In this document: positions 27,531-36,005 of the stretch, in pieces | Layout: each line of letters opens with the position of its first letter | Position numbering within the stretch: position 1 is the stretch's first letter | Origin: Blastopirellula marina | GTDB taxonomy: Bacteria > Planctomycetota > Planctomycetia > Pirellulales > Pirellulaceae | Direction of reading: 5' to 3' | Length of the DNA stretch: 64,000 nt | Assembly: GCF_002967715.1 (NCBI RefSeq) | Contig: NZ_PUIA01000037.1 | Span: 1 to 64,000, forward strand | Position numbers and translations under genes: made by a program | Notes under the pieces: generated by a model | Database searches by the model: none | The model's input: only the letters and a program-made list of their open reading frames with translations | What the model was told of the DNA's origin: nothing

Positions 27531-27636
27531 GAGATTTCCGCGCGGCGTAGAGCAATGAGGTGAGGGGTGGGAGTTAAGACCAGTATCCTTCATGATGTTT
27601 GCCGGGTCAAACAGGCTGCGGTCGATCGGCCCTGAT

Positions 27637-28563
27637 TCACGGCTGCTCGAGCTGGCACACGCGGAAGCCAGTCATGATGTCGTAGACATTCATCGGGCAA
27701 ACGTGCCGATGCCCATTTTCACGGTCGTTCCAATTTTCCGTACGCACGTGATAGGGCCCATTGCGGACGATGCAATTTCCGGCTGGGGCTTTTCCGACAA
27801 CAAATTCAGCACTCAGCCCATCAAGTGCGGTCGGGTACTTGGTAATATCGAACCGCCCTGTCGCTCCGAATAGAAAGTCATGGCGTTCGCGGCGGGTCAT
27901 GATCCGCTGATCGATCAGCGAAGCAGCGAGGAGTTCCCCTTCGGTAGGCAGCCGCACCGATGCCCACTGACAATAGGCGGTGGCATCTTTAAAACTCACG
28001 TTGTGGACCGGAATGTTGGCTCGCTGGTTAGGACGGATCCCTTCCATTAGTTCACTCATCCGGAAGGAACCATCATCGTTTCGTTCGCAGTCGGTCAGGT
28101 AACCAGTCGCCTGAGTGAATGCTTCGAACTCGCCGGTAGTCACAGGTCGGCGAGAGATGCTAAAGGGAGCGAGTTCAATCCGCGATCCATCTTCAAACTC
28201 GGCAATCGCTCCGGTCACCGAGACGAAGCCATCGGAGAATCCGCGGAACTCACTAAGCTCCGCTCCCACGGAAACCTCCGCGATCTCCGGCATATCGGCT
28301 TCGATCAACTGCTCGAGCTGCGTCAAACACTTGTCACAGAACCAACCAAACAGCACTTCGTAGTTATTGGGCGTAGGACCTTGTTGAACTTCCAAATGCT
28401 TGATGAAACAAGGGCACGTCTGTTTGGCTTCGCGCTGCTGGATGAAGCGCTGGAACAAACGCGCCAACTTTGCCTGGGCATCTTCCACCTTTGAGGATAG
28501 TTGAATGCGAAAGCGATCGACTTCGTAGTCCAGGCTTGGCTTCTGTTGGATCTTCATGCTCAT
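27637..28563 (-). CDS. Formylglycine-generating-enzyme-fold protein, probably not a canonical FGE
   Basis: ATG 28563 lies 1 base after the stop of the upstream sulfatase. Residues 1-115 form a separate N-terminal part with four cysteines (C50/C52 in TCPCF, C76/C79 in WFCDKC) that may bind a metal. From about 125 an FGE-sulfatase (SUMF1-type) domain follows: LAPFSISRRPVTTGEFEAF, GYLTDCE, PVHNVSFKDATAYCQWA, VRLPTEGELLAAS, and final DIMTGFRVCQLEQP. Real FGEs use a Cys pair close to the C terminus in the VxRGGSW...R...GFR region; here that region (IVRNGPYHVRTENWNDR) shows no such pair. So it may be a regulator, a divergent enzyme or a related fold such as EgtB/DUF323 types. The sulfatase context makes a maturation role tempting but unproven. 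Confidence 0.75.
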   Translation of the reverse strand: MSMKIQQKPSLDYEVDRFRIQLSSKVEDAQAKLARLFQRFIQQREAKQTCPCFIKHLEVQQGPTPNNYEVLFGWFCDKCLTQLEQLIEADMPEIAEVSVGAELSEFRGFSDGFVSVTGAIAEFEDGSRIELAPFSISRRPVTTGEFEAFTQATGYLTDCERNDDGSFRMSELMEGIRPNQRANIPVHNVSFKDATAYCQWASVRLPTEGELLAASLIDQRIMTRRERHDFLFGATGRFDITKYPTALDGLSAEFVVGKAPAGNCIVRNGPYHVRTENWNDRENGHRHVCPMNVYDIMTGFRVCQLEQP

Positions 28564-28564
28564 C

Positions 28565-29902
28565 CTACTGCCAAGGCACACCACCAGCCGCTTGAATTTG
28601 CTTCTGCATCGCTTGCTGCAGTTCGCGGAACTTCTTCTGGTTGGTCTTGGCCAGGTTGTTTTGTTCCTGGGGGTCTTCGTTCAGGTTGTAGAGTTCCAGC
28701 GGCGAGTAGGGATCGTTCTGCATCAGTTTCCAGCCGTCGCGGATGATGGCCTGGTACGCCTTGCCGCCGTAGCGTTGGCCTCCTTCGCGGCGGACGAAGT
28801 ACAGATCGCGCGGCTGCTTGGGCATTGGCTTCCCTTCCAGCAGCGGGACCAGGCTCACCGCGTTCAGGTCCTGGGCCGGGGTGCCGCCTGCAAGTTCGAC
28901 AAAGGTAGGAAACACATCAAAATTCAGCCCTTGGTAATCGGTACTGCTGCCAGGCTGAACGTGGCCGGGCCAGCGTACGAAGAATGGGACCTTCAGCCCG
29001 CCGTCGTAGTGGCTTTGCTTGCCGTCGCGCCATGGATCGTTGTTCTGGGCATGTGGCAGGCTGCCGCCGTTATCGCTGCCGAAGTAGACGATCGTGTTCT
29101 CGGCCAGGCCGAACGTATCGAGCGCCTTGAGCACCTTGGCCACCGCATCGTCCAAATGCTGCACGAAGGCGACGTTCATGGCGCGCTTGTCATCGAGCTG
29201 TGGCTTGGCCTTCTTTACCGCGTCGAGATACTCTTTTGGCGGTTCGATCGGGAAGTGCGGGGCATTGAAGGCCAGGTACAGAAAGAAAGGCTGCTCCTTG
29301 TTGGCCCCACGCGTACAGATGTATTGATGCGCCCACTGGGCGAAGAGCTCGGTGGCATGCCCTTCCGGGTCAATCTCGCGATCGTTATAACGCATGTAGT
29401 TGTTCCCCTCGCGGCGATGCGTGATGTAGCTGTCCATCATGTCGCCGAGGAACCCGTGAAAGTGATCGAAGCCGCGCTCGTTGGGTGTGTTAGGAGATTC
29501 CAAACCGAGGTGCCACTTGCCGATGCACGCGGTCGTGTACCCTTGCTTCTTCAGTTCATCGGCCAGCGTTGGAACGCCTTGCTTGAGATAGCCCCACGAG
29601 TTGTCCGGTTTGGTGCGAATCACGCCTGGCACACCCACCAGGTCAGCATACCGACCGGTTAGAAGTGCTGCCCGCGAAGGGGAGCAGACCGTGCAGTTGG
29701 CCCGCATCTGCGTGAAGGTCATCCCTTCGGCGGCCAGCTTGTCGATGTTGGGGGTGGCGACGTCGGAGTCGTGATAGGTCGAAACGTCGCCGTAGCCGAG
29801 GTCATCGGTATAGATGATCACAAAGTTCGGCCGCTTGGGTTCGGCGGCCAGGGCAAACGTGGCGATCGTTAACAGGATGAGAAGTGAGAGGAGGGATTTC
29901 AT
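28565..29902 (-). CDS. Secreted sulfatase
   Basis: The 445-residue enzyme starts at ATG 29902 with a short signal peptide (MKSLLSLLILLTIATFALAA). Family motifs are RPNFVIIYTDDLGYGDVSTY (metal Asp residues 33-34), C73 in NCTVCSPSRAALLTGRY as the formylglycine site, VYFGSDNGGSLPHAQ near 285, and the C-terminal LELYNLNEDPQEQNNLAK. It lies in the middle of a minus-strand operon: the sulfatase at 29948 is 45 bases upstream and the FGE-fold gene starts 1 base after its stop. The arrangement suggests joint expression of sulfatases and the FGE-fold protein. Substrate is unknown; the enzyme is exported and acts outside the cytoplasm. Confidence 0.95.
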   Translation of the reverse strand: MKSLLSLLILLTIATFALAAEPKRPNFVIIYTDDLGYGDVSTYHDSDVATPNIDKLAAEGMTFTQMRANCTVCSPSRAALLTGRYADLVGVPGVIRTKPDNSWGYLKQGVPTLADELKKQGYTTACIGKWHLGLESPNTPNERGFDHFHGFLGDMMDSYITHRREGNNYMRYNDREIDPEGHATELFAQWAHQYICTRGANKEQPFFLYLAFNAPHFPIEPPKEYLDAVKKAKPQLDDKRAMNVAFVQHLDDAVAKVLKALDTFGLAENTIVYFGSDNGGSLPHAQNNDPWRDGKQSHYDGGLKVPFFVRWPGHVQPGSSTDYQGLNFDVFPTFVELAGGTPAQDLNAVSLVPLLEGKPMPKQPRDLYFVRREGGQRYGGKAYQAIIRDGWKLMQNDPYSPLELYNLNEDPQEQNNLAKTNQKKFRELQQAMQKQIQAAGGVPWQ

Positions 29903-29947
29903 GGGTGGGGCCGTGTTGAAAGAGGAATAGAGGGTAGATGCTCGTCC

Positions 29948-31291
29948 TTACTTCGCGAACTCTTCCTCGTGCAGTTTCGTCAGTCGTTTGACGACGTCAG
30001 GGTTCTTATCGGCAAGGTTTGTCTTCTCGCCGGGGTCTTCGGCGATGTTGGCCAGGAAGAGTTTGAACGAGGCGTTCTGGGCGTCTTCGTGCGTGTCGCG
30101 GGTATTGGCGATCAGCTTCCAGTCCCCTGCCCTCACGGCCCAGGCCGCATTCGGTCCGTTGCCGACTTGCCAGTGCAGTGGATGATTGAAGTGGGGAGAC
30201 TGGGCGGTGGCATCTTTCAGCATGCCCACCATCGAGCGGCCATCGAGGTGGGTCTCAGGCAGTTTCACGCCGGTCAGCTCGGCGAGGGTCGGCATCCAGT
30301 CGCAGGCATGGGCCATTTGATCGCGGACTTCCCCTTCGGGGAGTTGGCCAGGCCAGCTGATGATGCCTGGCAGGCGAATGCCTCCTTCGAACATGCTGAA
30401 CTTGGCACCGCGGTAAGGTCCGCTGTTGCCGCCGCCGAAGTGAGCCCGCTCTTCGGTGGAATAGCCGTTATCGGACTGATAGATGATGATCGTCTTCTTC
30501 CGCAGGTCGAGCTTATCGAGCTTGGCCAATACCTGGCCGACACGTTCGTCTTGCGAAGCAATGAACGCGGCGTACAGATTTCGCGGATAGGCAACATCCT
30601 TGAAATGCTCGAGCCACTTCGCTTCCCCTTGGTAAGGATAGTGGGGCGTGTTCATCGCGTAGTAGATGAAGAAGGGCTTTTCCTGGTTCTGCTCGATGAA
30701 CGCACACGCTTCGTCGGCCATCAGCTGCGGAAAGTACTTTCCGTCTTCATGCACTTCTTCGCCGTTGCGCCACAGGTCGTGACGGTTGGGTCCGTTCCAG
30801 TAAAAGAAGTGAGAGTAGTTGTCGATACAGCCCCCCATGTGCCCGATCGAGTAGTCGAACCCCTGGGCCAGCGGCATGGTGTCTTCGGTGTAGCCGATAT
30901 GCCACTTGCCGATGTGGGCCGTCGCGTAGCCGGCGTCTTTGAACATCTCGGCAAGGGTGATCTCTTCATTAGGCAGCGCACCGGCGGCCCCCTGCTTCGA
31001 CGAACAGTTGTTCGGCACGCCAGCACGAACCGGCCAACGCCCCGTCATCGCTCCAGCGCGGGATGGAGAACAGACCGGAGCGGCGGAGTAAAACTGTGTC
31101 AGGCGAACCCCATGCACGGCCAGCGAATCCATATGCGGCGTGTGCAGGTCCTTCGATCCGTAGCACCCGGCATCGACCGAGCCTTGGTCGTCGGCGAGAA
31201 TGAAGATCACATTAGGCTTTTCATCTGCCAGTAGCGAGGAAGATGTCGCCAGCAGGAGACAGGCCGTTAACAGCGAGGAAACTCGATTCAT
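29948..31291 (-). CDS. Secreted sulfatase
   Basis: Start at ATG 31291 (MNRVSSLLTACLLLATSSSL) matches a signal peptide ending near residue 22; an ATG at 31366 in frame adds 25 residues without family character. The 447-residue protein has KPNVIFILADDQGSVDAGCY (Asp 34-35), formylglycine site C74 in APVCSPSRAGAMTGRWPVR, IIIYQSDNGYSTEERAHFGG near 270 and a C-terminal FLANIAEDPGEKTNLAD. It is the first gene of the minus-strand sulfatase operon. The opposite strand carries a 421-codon open frame, which is a shadow. Three sulfatases in a row with an FGE-fold gene suggest breakdown of a complex sulfated polysaccharide (inference). Confidence 0.95.
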   Translation of the reverse strand: MNRVSSLLTACLLLATSSSLLADEKPNVIFILADDQGSVDAGCYGSKDLHTPHMDSLAVHGVRLTQFYSAAPVCSPSRAGAMTGRWPVRAGVPNNCSSKQGAAGALPNEEITLAEMFKDAGYATAHIGKWHIGYTEDTMPLAQGFDYSIGHMGGCIDNYSHFFYWNGPNRHDLWRNGEEVHEDGKYFPQLMADEACAFIEQNQEKPFFIYYAMNTPHYPYQGEAKWLEHFKDVAYPRNLYAAFIASQDERVGQVLAKLDKLDLRKKTIIIYQSDNGYSTEERAHFGGGNSGPYRGAKFSMFEGGIRLPGIISWPGQLPEGEVRDQMAHACDWMPTLAELTGVKLPETHLDGRSMVGMLKDATAQSPHFNHPLHWQVGNGPNAAWAVRAGDWKLIANTRDTHEDAQNASFKLFLANIAEDPGEKTNLADKNPDVVKRLTKLHEEEFAK

Positions 31292-31390
31292 GGAAAGTGG
31301 AACCCAGGGGGAAACGGAAGGATATCGGTGGCCTTTTAGTATCCTCGACTGGAAAAGGCGGGTCAAATTTCCCCCCGCTGGGAGCTATTG

Positions 31391-31693
31391 ATGGGATTAG
31401 AATACTTCGCCAAGCTCGATCAACCCCTCGACCCGCGACAAAACGCGGTCCTGTTCGATTTGCTTGCCCAGCGATTTGGGCTAATACGGCTTTCTCAAAG
31501 CGATTGCGAATTACGTCTACAAACACCTGATCGTGCAAACGACTCCTGGGAAGCGGTGCGAATCGCTGTGAAGCCGCAAGAGGTCTACGTCTGCTTTTCT
31601 GGCTGGAATGGGCACGAATACCCGCGACTACTTGAATTTATTTCGCAATGGATGGCTGAGGCTGGATTCACTTGCCATTTCCAGGAAGAGTAG
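31391..31693 (+). CDS. Hypothetical protein, 100 aa
   Basis: ATG 31391 is preferred over a TTG one codon earlier. The small acidic protein (MGLEYFAKLDQPLDPRQNAV) has an alpha/beta pattern: LFDLLAQRFGLIRLSQ, then CELRLQTPD, AVRIAVKPQEVYVCFSGWNG and a final amphipathic helix LLEFISQWMAEAGFTCHFQE. No signal peptide. It lies 42 bases upstream of the RraB-family gene, in the same direction, and may be co-transcribed with it. It resembles small immunity or SMI1-adjacent proteins only in size; no family is claimed. Confidence 0.7.
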   Translation: MGLEYFAKLDQPLDPRQNAVLFDLLAQRFGLIRLSQSDCELRLQTPDRANDSWEAVRIAVKPQEVYVCFSGWNGHEYPRLLEFISQWMAEAGFTCHFQEE

Positions 31694-31735
31694 AATAAGC
31701 CGCAACACCACTGCCCCGTACAAGGAACCGCTGCC

Positions 31736-32071
31736 ATGTTCGACCCCGAAGCGAAAGCAGTTACCGCTCAGGCCTTAAAGCAGATCGAAGCGGATGGATC
31801 GGATCTGTCGAAACCGCTGGAGATGGATTTCTTTATCGCGGTGCCCAGCCAGGAAGCTGGCGAACAGATCGCCAACGAGGCCCGCAAGATCGGGTTTGAA
31901 ACGAGCGTCGAAGAAGACGAAGAATCTGGCGAGTGGACCTGCTACTGCACCAAGACCATTCTGGCGACCGTTGATACGGTGTTTGAAATCGAAGAGAACC
32001 TGGACGATCTGGCTGATCCGTTTGGTGGCTTCAGCGATGGCTTCGGCACGTTTGGTAATAAAGACGATTAG
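31736..32071 (+). CDS. RraB-family protein (ribonuclease E inhibitor fold)
   Basis: The 111-residue protein matches the RraB (regulator of RNase E activity B) family: ALKQIEADGSDLSKPLEMDF, FIAVPSQEAGEQIANEARKI, GFETSVEEDEESGEWTCYCT and a very acidic tail with DDLADPFGGFSDGFGTFG. In E. coli RraB binds RNase E and changes which mRNAs it degrades. Family-level function is known only for proteobacteria; in planctomycetes, where the degradosome differs, partners are not established. It could also serve as an immunity-like protein, since RraB-fold proteins appear in toxin contexts. Strong acidity and the GSDLSKP motif make the family call fairly safe. It follows a small unknown gene. Confidence 0.85.
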   Translation: MFDPEAKAVTAQALKQIEADGSDLSKPLEMDFFIAVPSQEAGEQIANEARKIGFETSVEEDEESGEWTCYCTKTILATVDTVFEIEENLDDLADPFGGFSDGFGTFGNKDD

Positions 32072-32102
32072 CTAAGCAGCGCGACAACCGAGGTCGCGCG
32101 TA

Positions 32103-33098
32103 CTACTGGCTTTGGATCATCTTCTGTACCGACTCGGGAAAGAGATTCAGCAGATCGTCCACGTCGAAGGGTAAGCGCCGCTGGAAATCGAGGTCCGCCG
32201 TTTTGTAGGCGTACATAGCCCCTTCTTTCACCGGGACTTGAAGCTGCTCTGGCTTGATCGGCGTCTCGAAGTCGGCCTGATCGAAGTGGTACATCGTCAC
32301 GTGGCAGACATCTTCCGACAGCATGCTGAAGTCGAGAATCAACCGAGGCATCGGAAAGCGGCACCGATCACTGGGCTGTTGCAGATGCAGAAATAACGTG
32401 CAACCAAAGACGCGGTTGGTCTTTTTGTCGACCGTGGCCACGGCCAGAATCGCATCTTGCCTGGGGTCGACCCACAGCCAGTTCTCGAACTGAGGGAAAT
32501 CGATCACATGAAACGTCTTCCCCCCTGCTTCCCGTAGCACGTAAGGACGATCTAGCGATCGCGTGCTGCGCCCCAAGACTTCTGCCGGGTTGAAGCTGCC
32601 GGCCAACTGCGGGCGCGGGGCACGATGCTCGATCGACTGCTCGTCTCCATTTCGCTGCAGCGAAACCTCGGAGACTGGCGAACGGGCATGGATGTGCTCG
32701 GTCGTGTTGTACGAAGTACGATCGACGAACGTTTCGTTGTTGTAGTCGTAGATCGTGGTTGTCCACGCAGGCCCTTGGATCAGTTCGATCTTCACACCTG
32801 GCGGCGACGGTGGGATCTCGTGTTTGACGACGGTAAAGCCCAGTTGATCGAGGAACTTCCACTTCAGAACTGCCTCGCGATCGTATGGAATCGCTTCCAA
32901 CTGATCGCGCAGCTTCACGACATCGGCCACCGCCTTTAGCTGAACGCCGTCGAGATCGGCGATGAGAGCCCGCTGCAGTTCCAGGTGCCCTTGCTTGGGG
33001 ATCGTCAAGCGATCGCGCAGCTTCGGTTCATCAGCCCGCGCGGCCTGGGGCGTAGCAAGTACGATTAGGGCAAGCAGCAGTAGACGTCGACCGAGCAT
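32103..33098 (-). CDS. Secreted hypothetical protein, 331 aa
   Basis: ATG 33098 gives a clear signal peptide (MLGRRLLLLALIVLATPQAA, cleavage after ARA near 22). The mature protein starts with a helical part (LELQRALIADLDGVQLKAVA) and continues as an all-beta domain with repeated short strands (TTTIYDYNNETFVDRTSYNT, TFHVIDFPQFENWLWVDPRQ, AILAVATVDKKTNRVFGCTL, LILDFSMLSEDVCHVTMYHF). The C terminus is DVDDLLNLFPESVQKMIQ. Overall build is similar to the secreted protein at 2610-3554 (signal peptide, beta-rich middle, helical end) but I see no clear sequence identity. No enzyme motif. Probably envelope-located; function unknown. Convergent with the RraB gene. Confidence 0.8.
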   Translation of the reverse strand: MLGRRLLLLALIVLATPQAARADEPKLRDRLTIPKQGHLELQRALIADLDGVQLKAVADVVKLRDQLEAIPYDREAVLKWKFLDQLGFTVVKHEIPPSPPGVKIELIQGPAWTTTIYDYNNETFVDRTSYNTTEHIHARSPVSEVSLQRNGDEQSIEHRAPRPQLAGSFNPAEVLGRSTRSLDRPYVLREAGGKTFHVIDFPQFENWLWVDPRQDAILAVATVDKKTNRVFGCTLFLHLQQPSDRCRFPMPRLILDFSMLSEDVCHVTMYHFDQADFETPIKPEQLQVPVKEGAMYAYKTADLDFQRRLPFDVDDLLNLFPESVQKMIQSQ

Positions 33099-33200
33099 GG
33101 GCCGTTCTCCGGGAGTTGTGTGGGTATGCCGTTAGCTTAATTCAAATCCTCGGCATTCGCACATCCTTCCCCCCAGGGAAGCCTGGCAGTGGTCGCTCGA

Positions 33201-33707
33201 TCAGAAGTCTGGCAGCTCCATGCCATGCTCGCGACACAGATTTTCGGTCCGCTCTTTGACGTCCTGGCGAACCCACAAATGCTTACCGCGGTGATATTGA
33301 GTGAAATCGATCGTCACGGTTTCGGGTGGTTGATCGAAGAACACATGACGCAACTTCTTGATATCGCGGCCCAAGGTCTCTGGCCAATCACCCTTCTGAC
33401 CCAGCCGACCTTCGCGGTACTCGCCGCGAGAGTTCAGTCCTTCGATCACCCCCACTTCGCCGTAGATCAACGAGAAAACGGTCGGTTCGGCATCTTCCCA
33501 GGTATCAGGATGGTAATGCCAAGGACCGAACCCGACGTAACCTCCAAACCCACGATTCTGATCCATCAACACGAAGATCGACTCTCCCTGTTCTTGCGAT
33601 GGAAGAATGGAGATGTGCGATATTTCCTGCTCGTCCCCCAAGTGCTCCTCGATGTGCGGCCAACACAGCGATTGCCGCAGGTCCTCGATCGTTGGAATTC
33701 GATCCAT
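33201..33707 (-). CDS. Hypothetical protein, 168 aa
   Basis: ATG 33707 (MDRIPTIEDLRQSLCWPHIE) is chosen because GAGGAGGATT lies just upstream as a good ribosome-binding site; a longer reading from 33743 is rejected. The cytoplasmic-looking protein has SISILPS-like strands, a Gly/aromatic segment GFGGYVGFGPWHYHPDTWED near 62-82, a DAEPTVFSLIYGEVGVIEGL strand-helix and an Asp/Lys-rich C-terminal half with FTQYHRGKHLWVRQDVKERT. I do not recognise it. No signal peptide. It lies 100 bases from the secreted unknown upstream on the map and follows the aldo/keto reductase gene in transcription direction. Confidence 0.75.
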   Translation of the reverse strand: MDRIPTIEDLRQSLCWPHIEEHLGDEQEISHISILPSQEQGESIFVLMDQNRGFGGYVGFGPWHYHPDTWEDAEPTVFSLIYGEVGVIEGLNSRGEYREGRLGQKGDWPETLGRDIKKLRHVFFDQPPETVTIDFTQYHRGKHLWVRQDVKERTENLCREHGMELPDF

Positions 33708-33835
33708 GACAATCCTCCTCTCCCCAGCGCGAAGCAGCCACATCTGCGACCCAACTTAGTCGCAGAGCTGAAATGAGGACTACTTTTCATCGAGAAGGTT
33801 CGGTGCCGCGAACGACATTCGAACGGTGAGGCAGA

Positions 33836-34864
33836 TTATACGCCGTCGTAGCTTTCAACCGCTTTGGTAATCTCGGCGATCTCGTTGTCATTCAGCTCGA
33901 TGCTGCCGGCCTTGGCGTTGTCGACCGCTTGCTGAGGTGTTCTGGCACCGCATAGAACGTGCGAGCATCCTCGCTGGGCCAGCGTCCAGGCCATGGTCAG
34001 CTGGGCGAGGGTGGCATCGTGCTTTTGGGCAATGGCCCGCATTGGTTCGAGCATCGCTTGCACCTTGCTCACATTTTCAGGTGCGAAGCGCGGCTTGAAG
34101 TTGCGCTGGTCCCCTTCGTCGTACTTACGCTCTGGCGTGATCTTGCCGGTCAACAGACCTTGGCTCAATGGGCTATAAGCCAGGAACGCGAGGTCGTGCT
34201 TGTCGCAGTAACCGAGGTTGGACTTTTCCATATCGCGGTCGAGCATCGAATACTTTTCCTGATCGGTATCCAACTCGCCGAACTGGCGGTAGGCGTTCAT
34301 CTCTTCCTGGGTCGCATTGCAGACACCGATCGCACGGATCTTCCCTTCCTTTTTCAGCTCCATCAGCGTTTCCATGCGCTCGCCAATCGGCGTGTTGTCC
34401 ATCTGCCAGTGCGTCTGGTAGAGATCGATCACGTCAGTCTGCAGCAGTTTCAAGCTGCGCTCGACTTCTTCGCGGATGCCATCTTTGCCGCTGTAGATGA
34501 AGACGTCGAAGCTTTCGTCGGTCTTTTCACCGCTCCAGTCGACGTTCTGTTTGGTAGTGCTGAACCGCTTGGTGGCCCGCTTCTTTTGGGCGTCGGTCAG
34601 ATCCCACCGCATGCTGCACTTGGTGGCGACAATGACCTTGTCGCGCCGATCGGCGATGGCCTTGCCGACGACTTCTTCGCTGCGGCCAAAACCATACATG
34701 GGGGCCGTATCGATCAAGTTACCGCCGGCATCGAGGTAGGCGTGAATGGCCGCGATCGATTCCTTTTCATCGGCTCCGCCCCAGGTCCATCCACCGATAG
34801 CCCAGGCCCCGAAAGCGACGACCGATGCTTCGATGCCTGATTTTCCGAGAGGACGTGTTTTCAT
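33836..34864 (-). CDS. Aldo/keto reductase
   Basis: The 342-residue enzyme is an NADPH-dependent aldo/keto reductase of the YajO/IolS (AKR11/12-like) type. The catalytic tetrad is visible: D and Y in LIDTAPMYGFGRSEEVVG near 51-58, K in VIVATKCSMRW near 83, and H in DVIDLYQTHWQMDN near 153. FLAYSPLSQGLLTGKIT near 228 and the C-terminal VLCGARTPQQAVDNAKA are typical NADPH-binding parts. An insertion after TKCSMRWD (about residues 88-115, with KRATKRFSTTKQNVDWSGEK) is longer than in many relatives. It lies 63 bases downstream of a zinc-type dehydrogenase on the same strand, so both oxidoreductases may be co-expressed. Substrate unknown. Confidence 0.93.
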   Translation of the reverse strand: MKTRPLGKSGIEASVVAFGAWAIGGWTWGGADEKESIAAIHAYLDAGGNLIDTAPMYGFGRSEEVVGKAIADRRDKVIVATKCSMRWDLTDAQKKRATKRFSTTKQNVDWSGEKTDESFDVFIYSGKDGIREEVERSLKLLQTDVIDLYQTHWQMDNTPIGERMETLMELKKEGKIRAIGVCNATQEEMNAYRQFGELDTDQEKYSMLDRDMEKSNLGYCDKHDLAFLAYSPLSQGLLTGKITPERKYDEGDQRNFKPRFAPENVSKVQAMLEPMRAIAQKHDATLAQLTMAWTLAQRGCSHVLCGARTPQQAVDNAKAGSIELNDNEIAEITKAVESYDGV

Positions 34865-34927
34865 GATGCTCTTTCTGTTCTGAGTTTTTTCGCGGAGGGT
34901 TCAGCATTGGGGGAATCGGGCGAGTGG

Positions 34928-35923
34928 TTACATTCGCAGTACGATCTTACCGAATTGCTCGCCTTGTTCCATCCGGGACAACGCTTCGCTGCCTTGGGCC
35001 AGGCTGAAGACTTGATCGATCACCGGGCGAATCTGGTGCTTGTCGACCAACTGCAGCATGCCGCGAAAGTCGGCCGGCGAGCCCATCGTCGAACCGATCA
35101 GCTTCAATTGATTCCAAAAGACTTTGAACATATCGATCGTTTCCGGTGGCCCCGTCGTAGCACCGTAGTTCACGATGCGTCCGCCAGGGGCCGCCAACGA
35201 AATCAAGTTCGCGTAGCCCTTGCCAGCGGCGCTGTCGATAATCAGGTTCGGTCGACCGAACTCTTCGGCCGCTTTCTTGTGCCAACCTTCCTCGCGGTAG
35301 TTGAAACCAGCGACCGCGCCCAGCTCTTTGGCTTTGGCCAACTTCTCGGGGCTGGAAGAGGTGACCGCGACGTCCGCCCCGATCGCGACGGCAAACTGCA
35401 ACGCGAGGGTTGCTACTCCGCCGCCAATGCCGCTGACCAAGACTTTCTCACCGGGGCGCAGTTGCCCCTGCGACATGGTGGCGCGGAATGCCGTGACGCC
35501 AGCCAAGGGGAGCGCGGCCGCTTCTTCCCAGCTGAGATGCTTAGGCTTGGCCCGCAGGGTTTCGACCGGCACATGCATGTGGCTGGTGAACGTTCCGTTA
35601 TGGGGCATTCCCAGGATGGTGAACTCGGCCGATTGAGCCGCTTCGCTGGCCCCCCAGTCCCAACCGGGGTTGATGATCACCTCCTGGTTGAGCCAGCTGT
35701 TGTCGGTGTCGCTACCGAAATGCGTGACGATGCCGGCCCCGTCCGAACCGAGCACTTTGGGGAGTTCAATTCCCGGGTACATGCCCTGGGTAATCCAGTA
35801 GTCGCGATGATTGAGCGCGGCGGCTTTCATCTCGATCTTGGCGTAACCTGGCTTCAGCTCCCCTAAATCGTAGTCACATAGCTCTAAGGGGGACTTAAGC
35901 TCTTTAATCATCAATCCTGGCAT
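34928..35923 (-). CDS. Medium-chain (zinc-type) alcohol dehydrogenase / quinone reductase family
   Basis: The 331-residue protein belongs to the medium-chain dehydrogenase/reductase superfamily. It has the GroES-like N-terminal domain (ALNHRDYWITQGMYPGIELP, VLGSDGAGIV) and a Rossmann domain with the NAD(P) motif KVLVSGIGGGVATLALQFA near 175, plus AVAIGADVAVTSSS. It lacks the usual GHE zinc motif (the equivalent is LGSDGAG), as in YogA/quinone-oxidoreductase-like members, so catalytic zinc is doubtful. A methionine at codon 5 is an alternative start. It is divergent from the DUF1592 gene, whose ATG lies 82 bases away, and precedes the aldo/keto reductase on the same strand. Confidence 0.92.
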   Translation of the reverse strand: MPGLMIKELKSPLELCDYDLGELKPGYAKIEMKAAALNHRDYWITQGMYPGIELPKVLGSDGAGIVTHFGSDTDNSWLNQEVIINPGWDWGASEAAQSAEFTILGMPHNGTFTSHMHVPVETLRAKPKHLSWEEAAALPLAGVTAFRATMSQGQLRPGEKVLVSGIGGGVATLALQFAVAIGADVAVTSSSPEKLAKAKELGAVAGFNYREEGWHKKAAEEFGRPNLIIDSAAGKGYANLISLAAPGGRIVNYGATTGPPETIDMFKVFWNQLKLIGSTMGSPADFRGMLQLVDKHQIRPVIDQVFSLAQGSEALSRMEQGEQFGKIVLRM

Positions 35924-36005
35924 GCGGTTGTCCTTTCCCGAAAATCATCGTCGTGGGGGAAGCGGCGGTGTGAAACCTTTGGCCCATTCGGGTCATACGA
36001 GTAGA

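Noticed and set aside
26016-27563. 515-codon plus-strand frame opposite a sulfatase
   Set aside because: The minus strand contains all sulfatase motifs. The plus frame is a valine/arginine-rich shadow. The same applies to 29969-31234 and 28556-29662.
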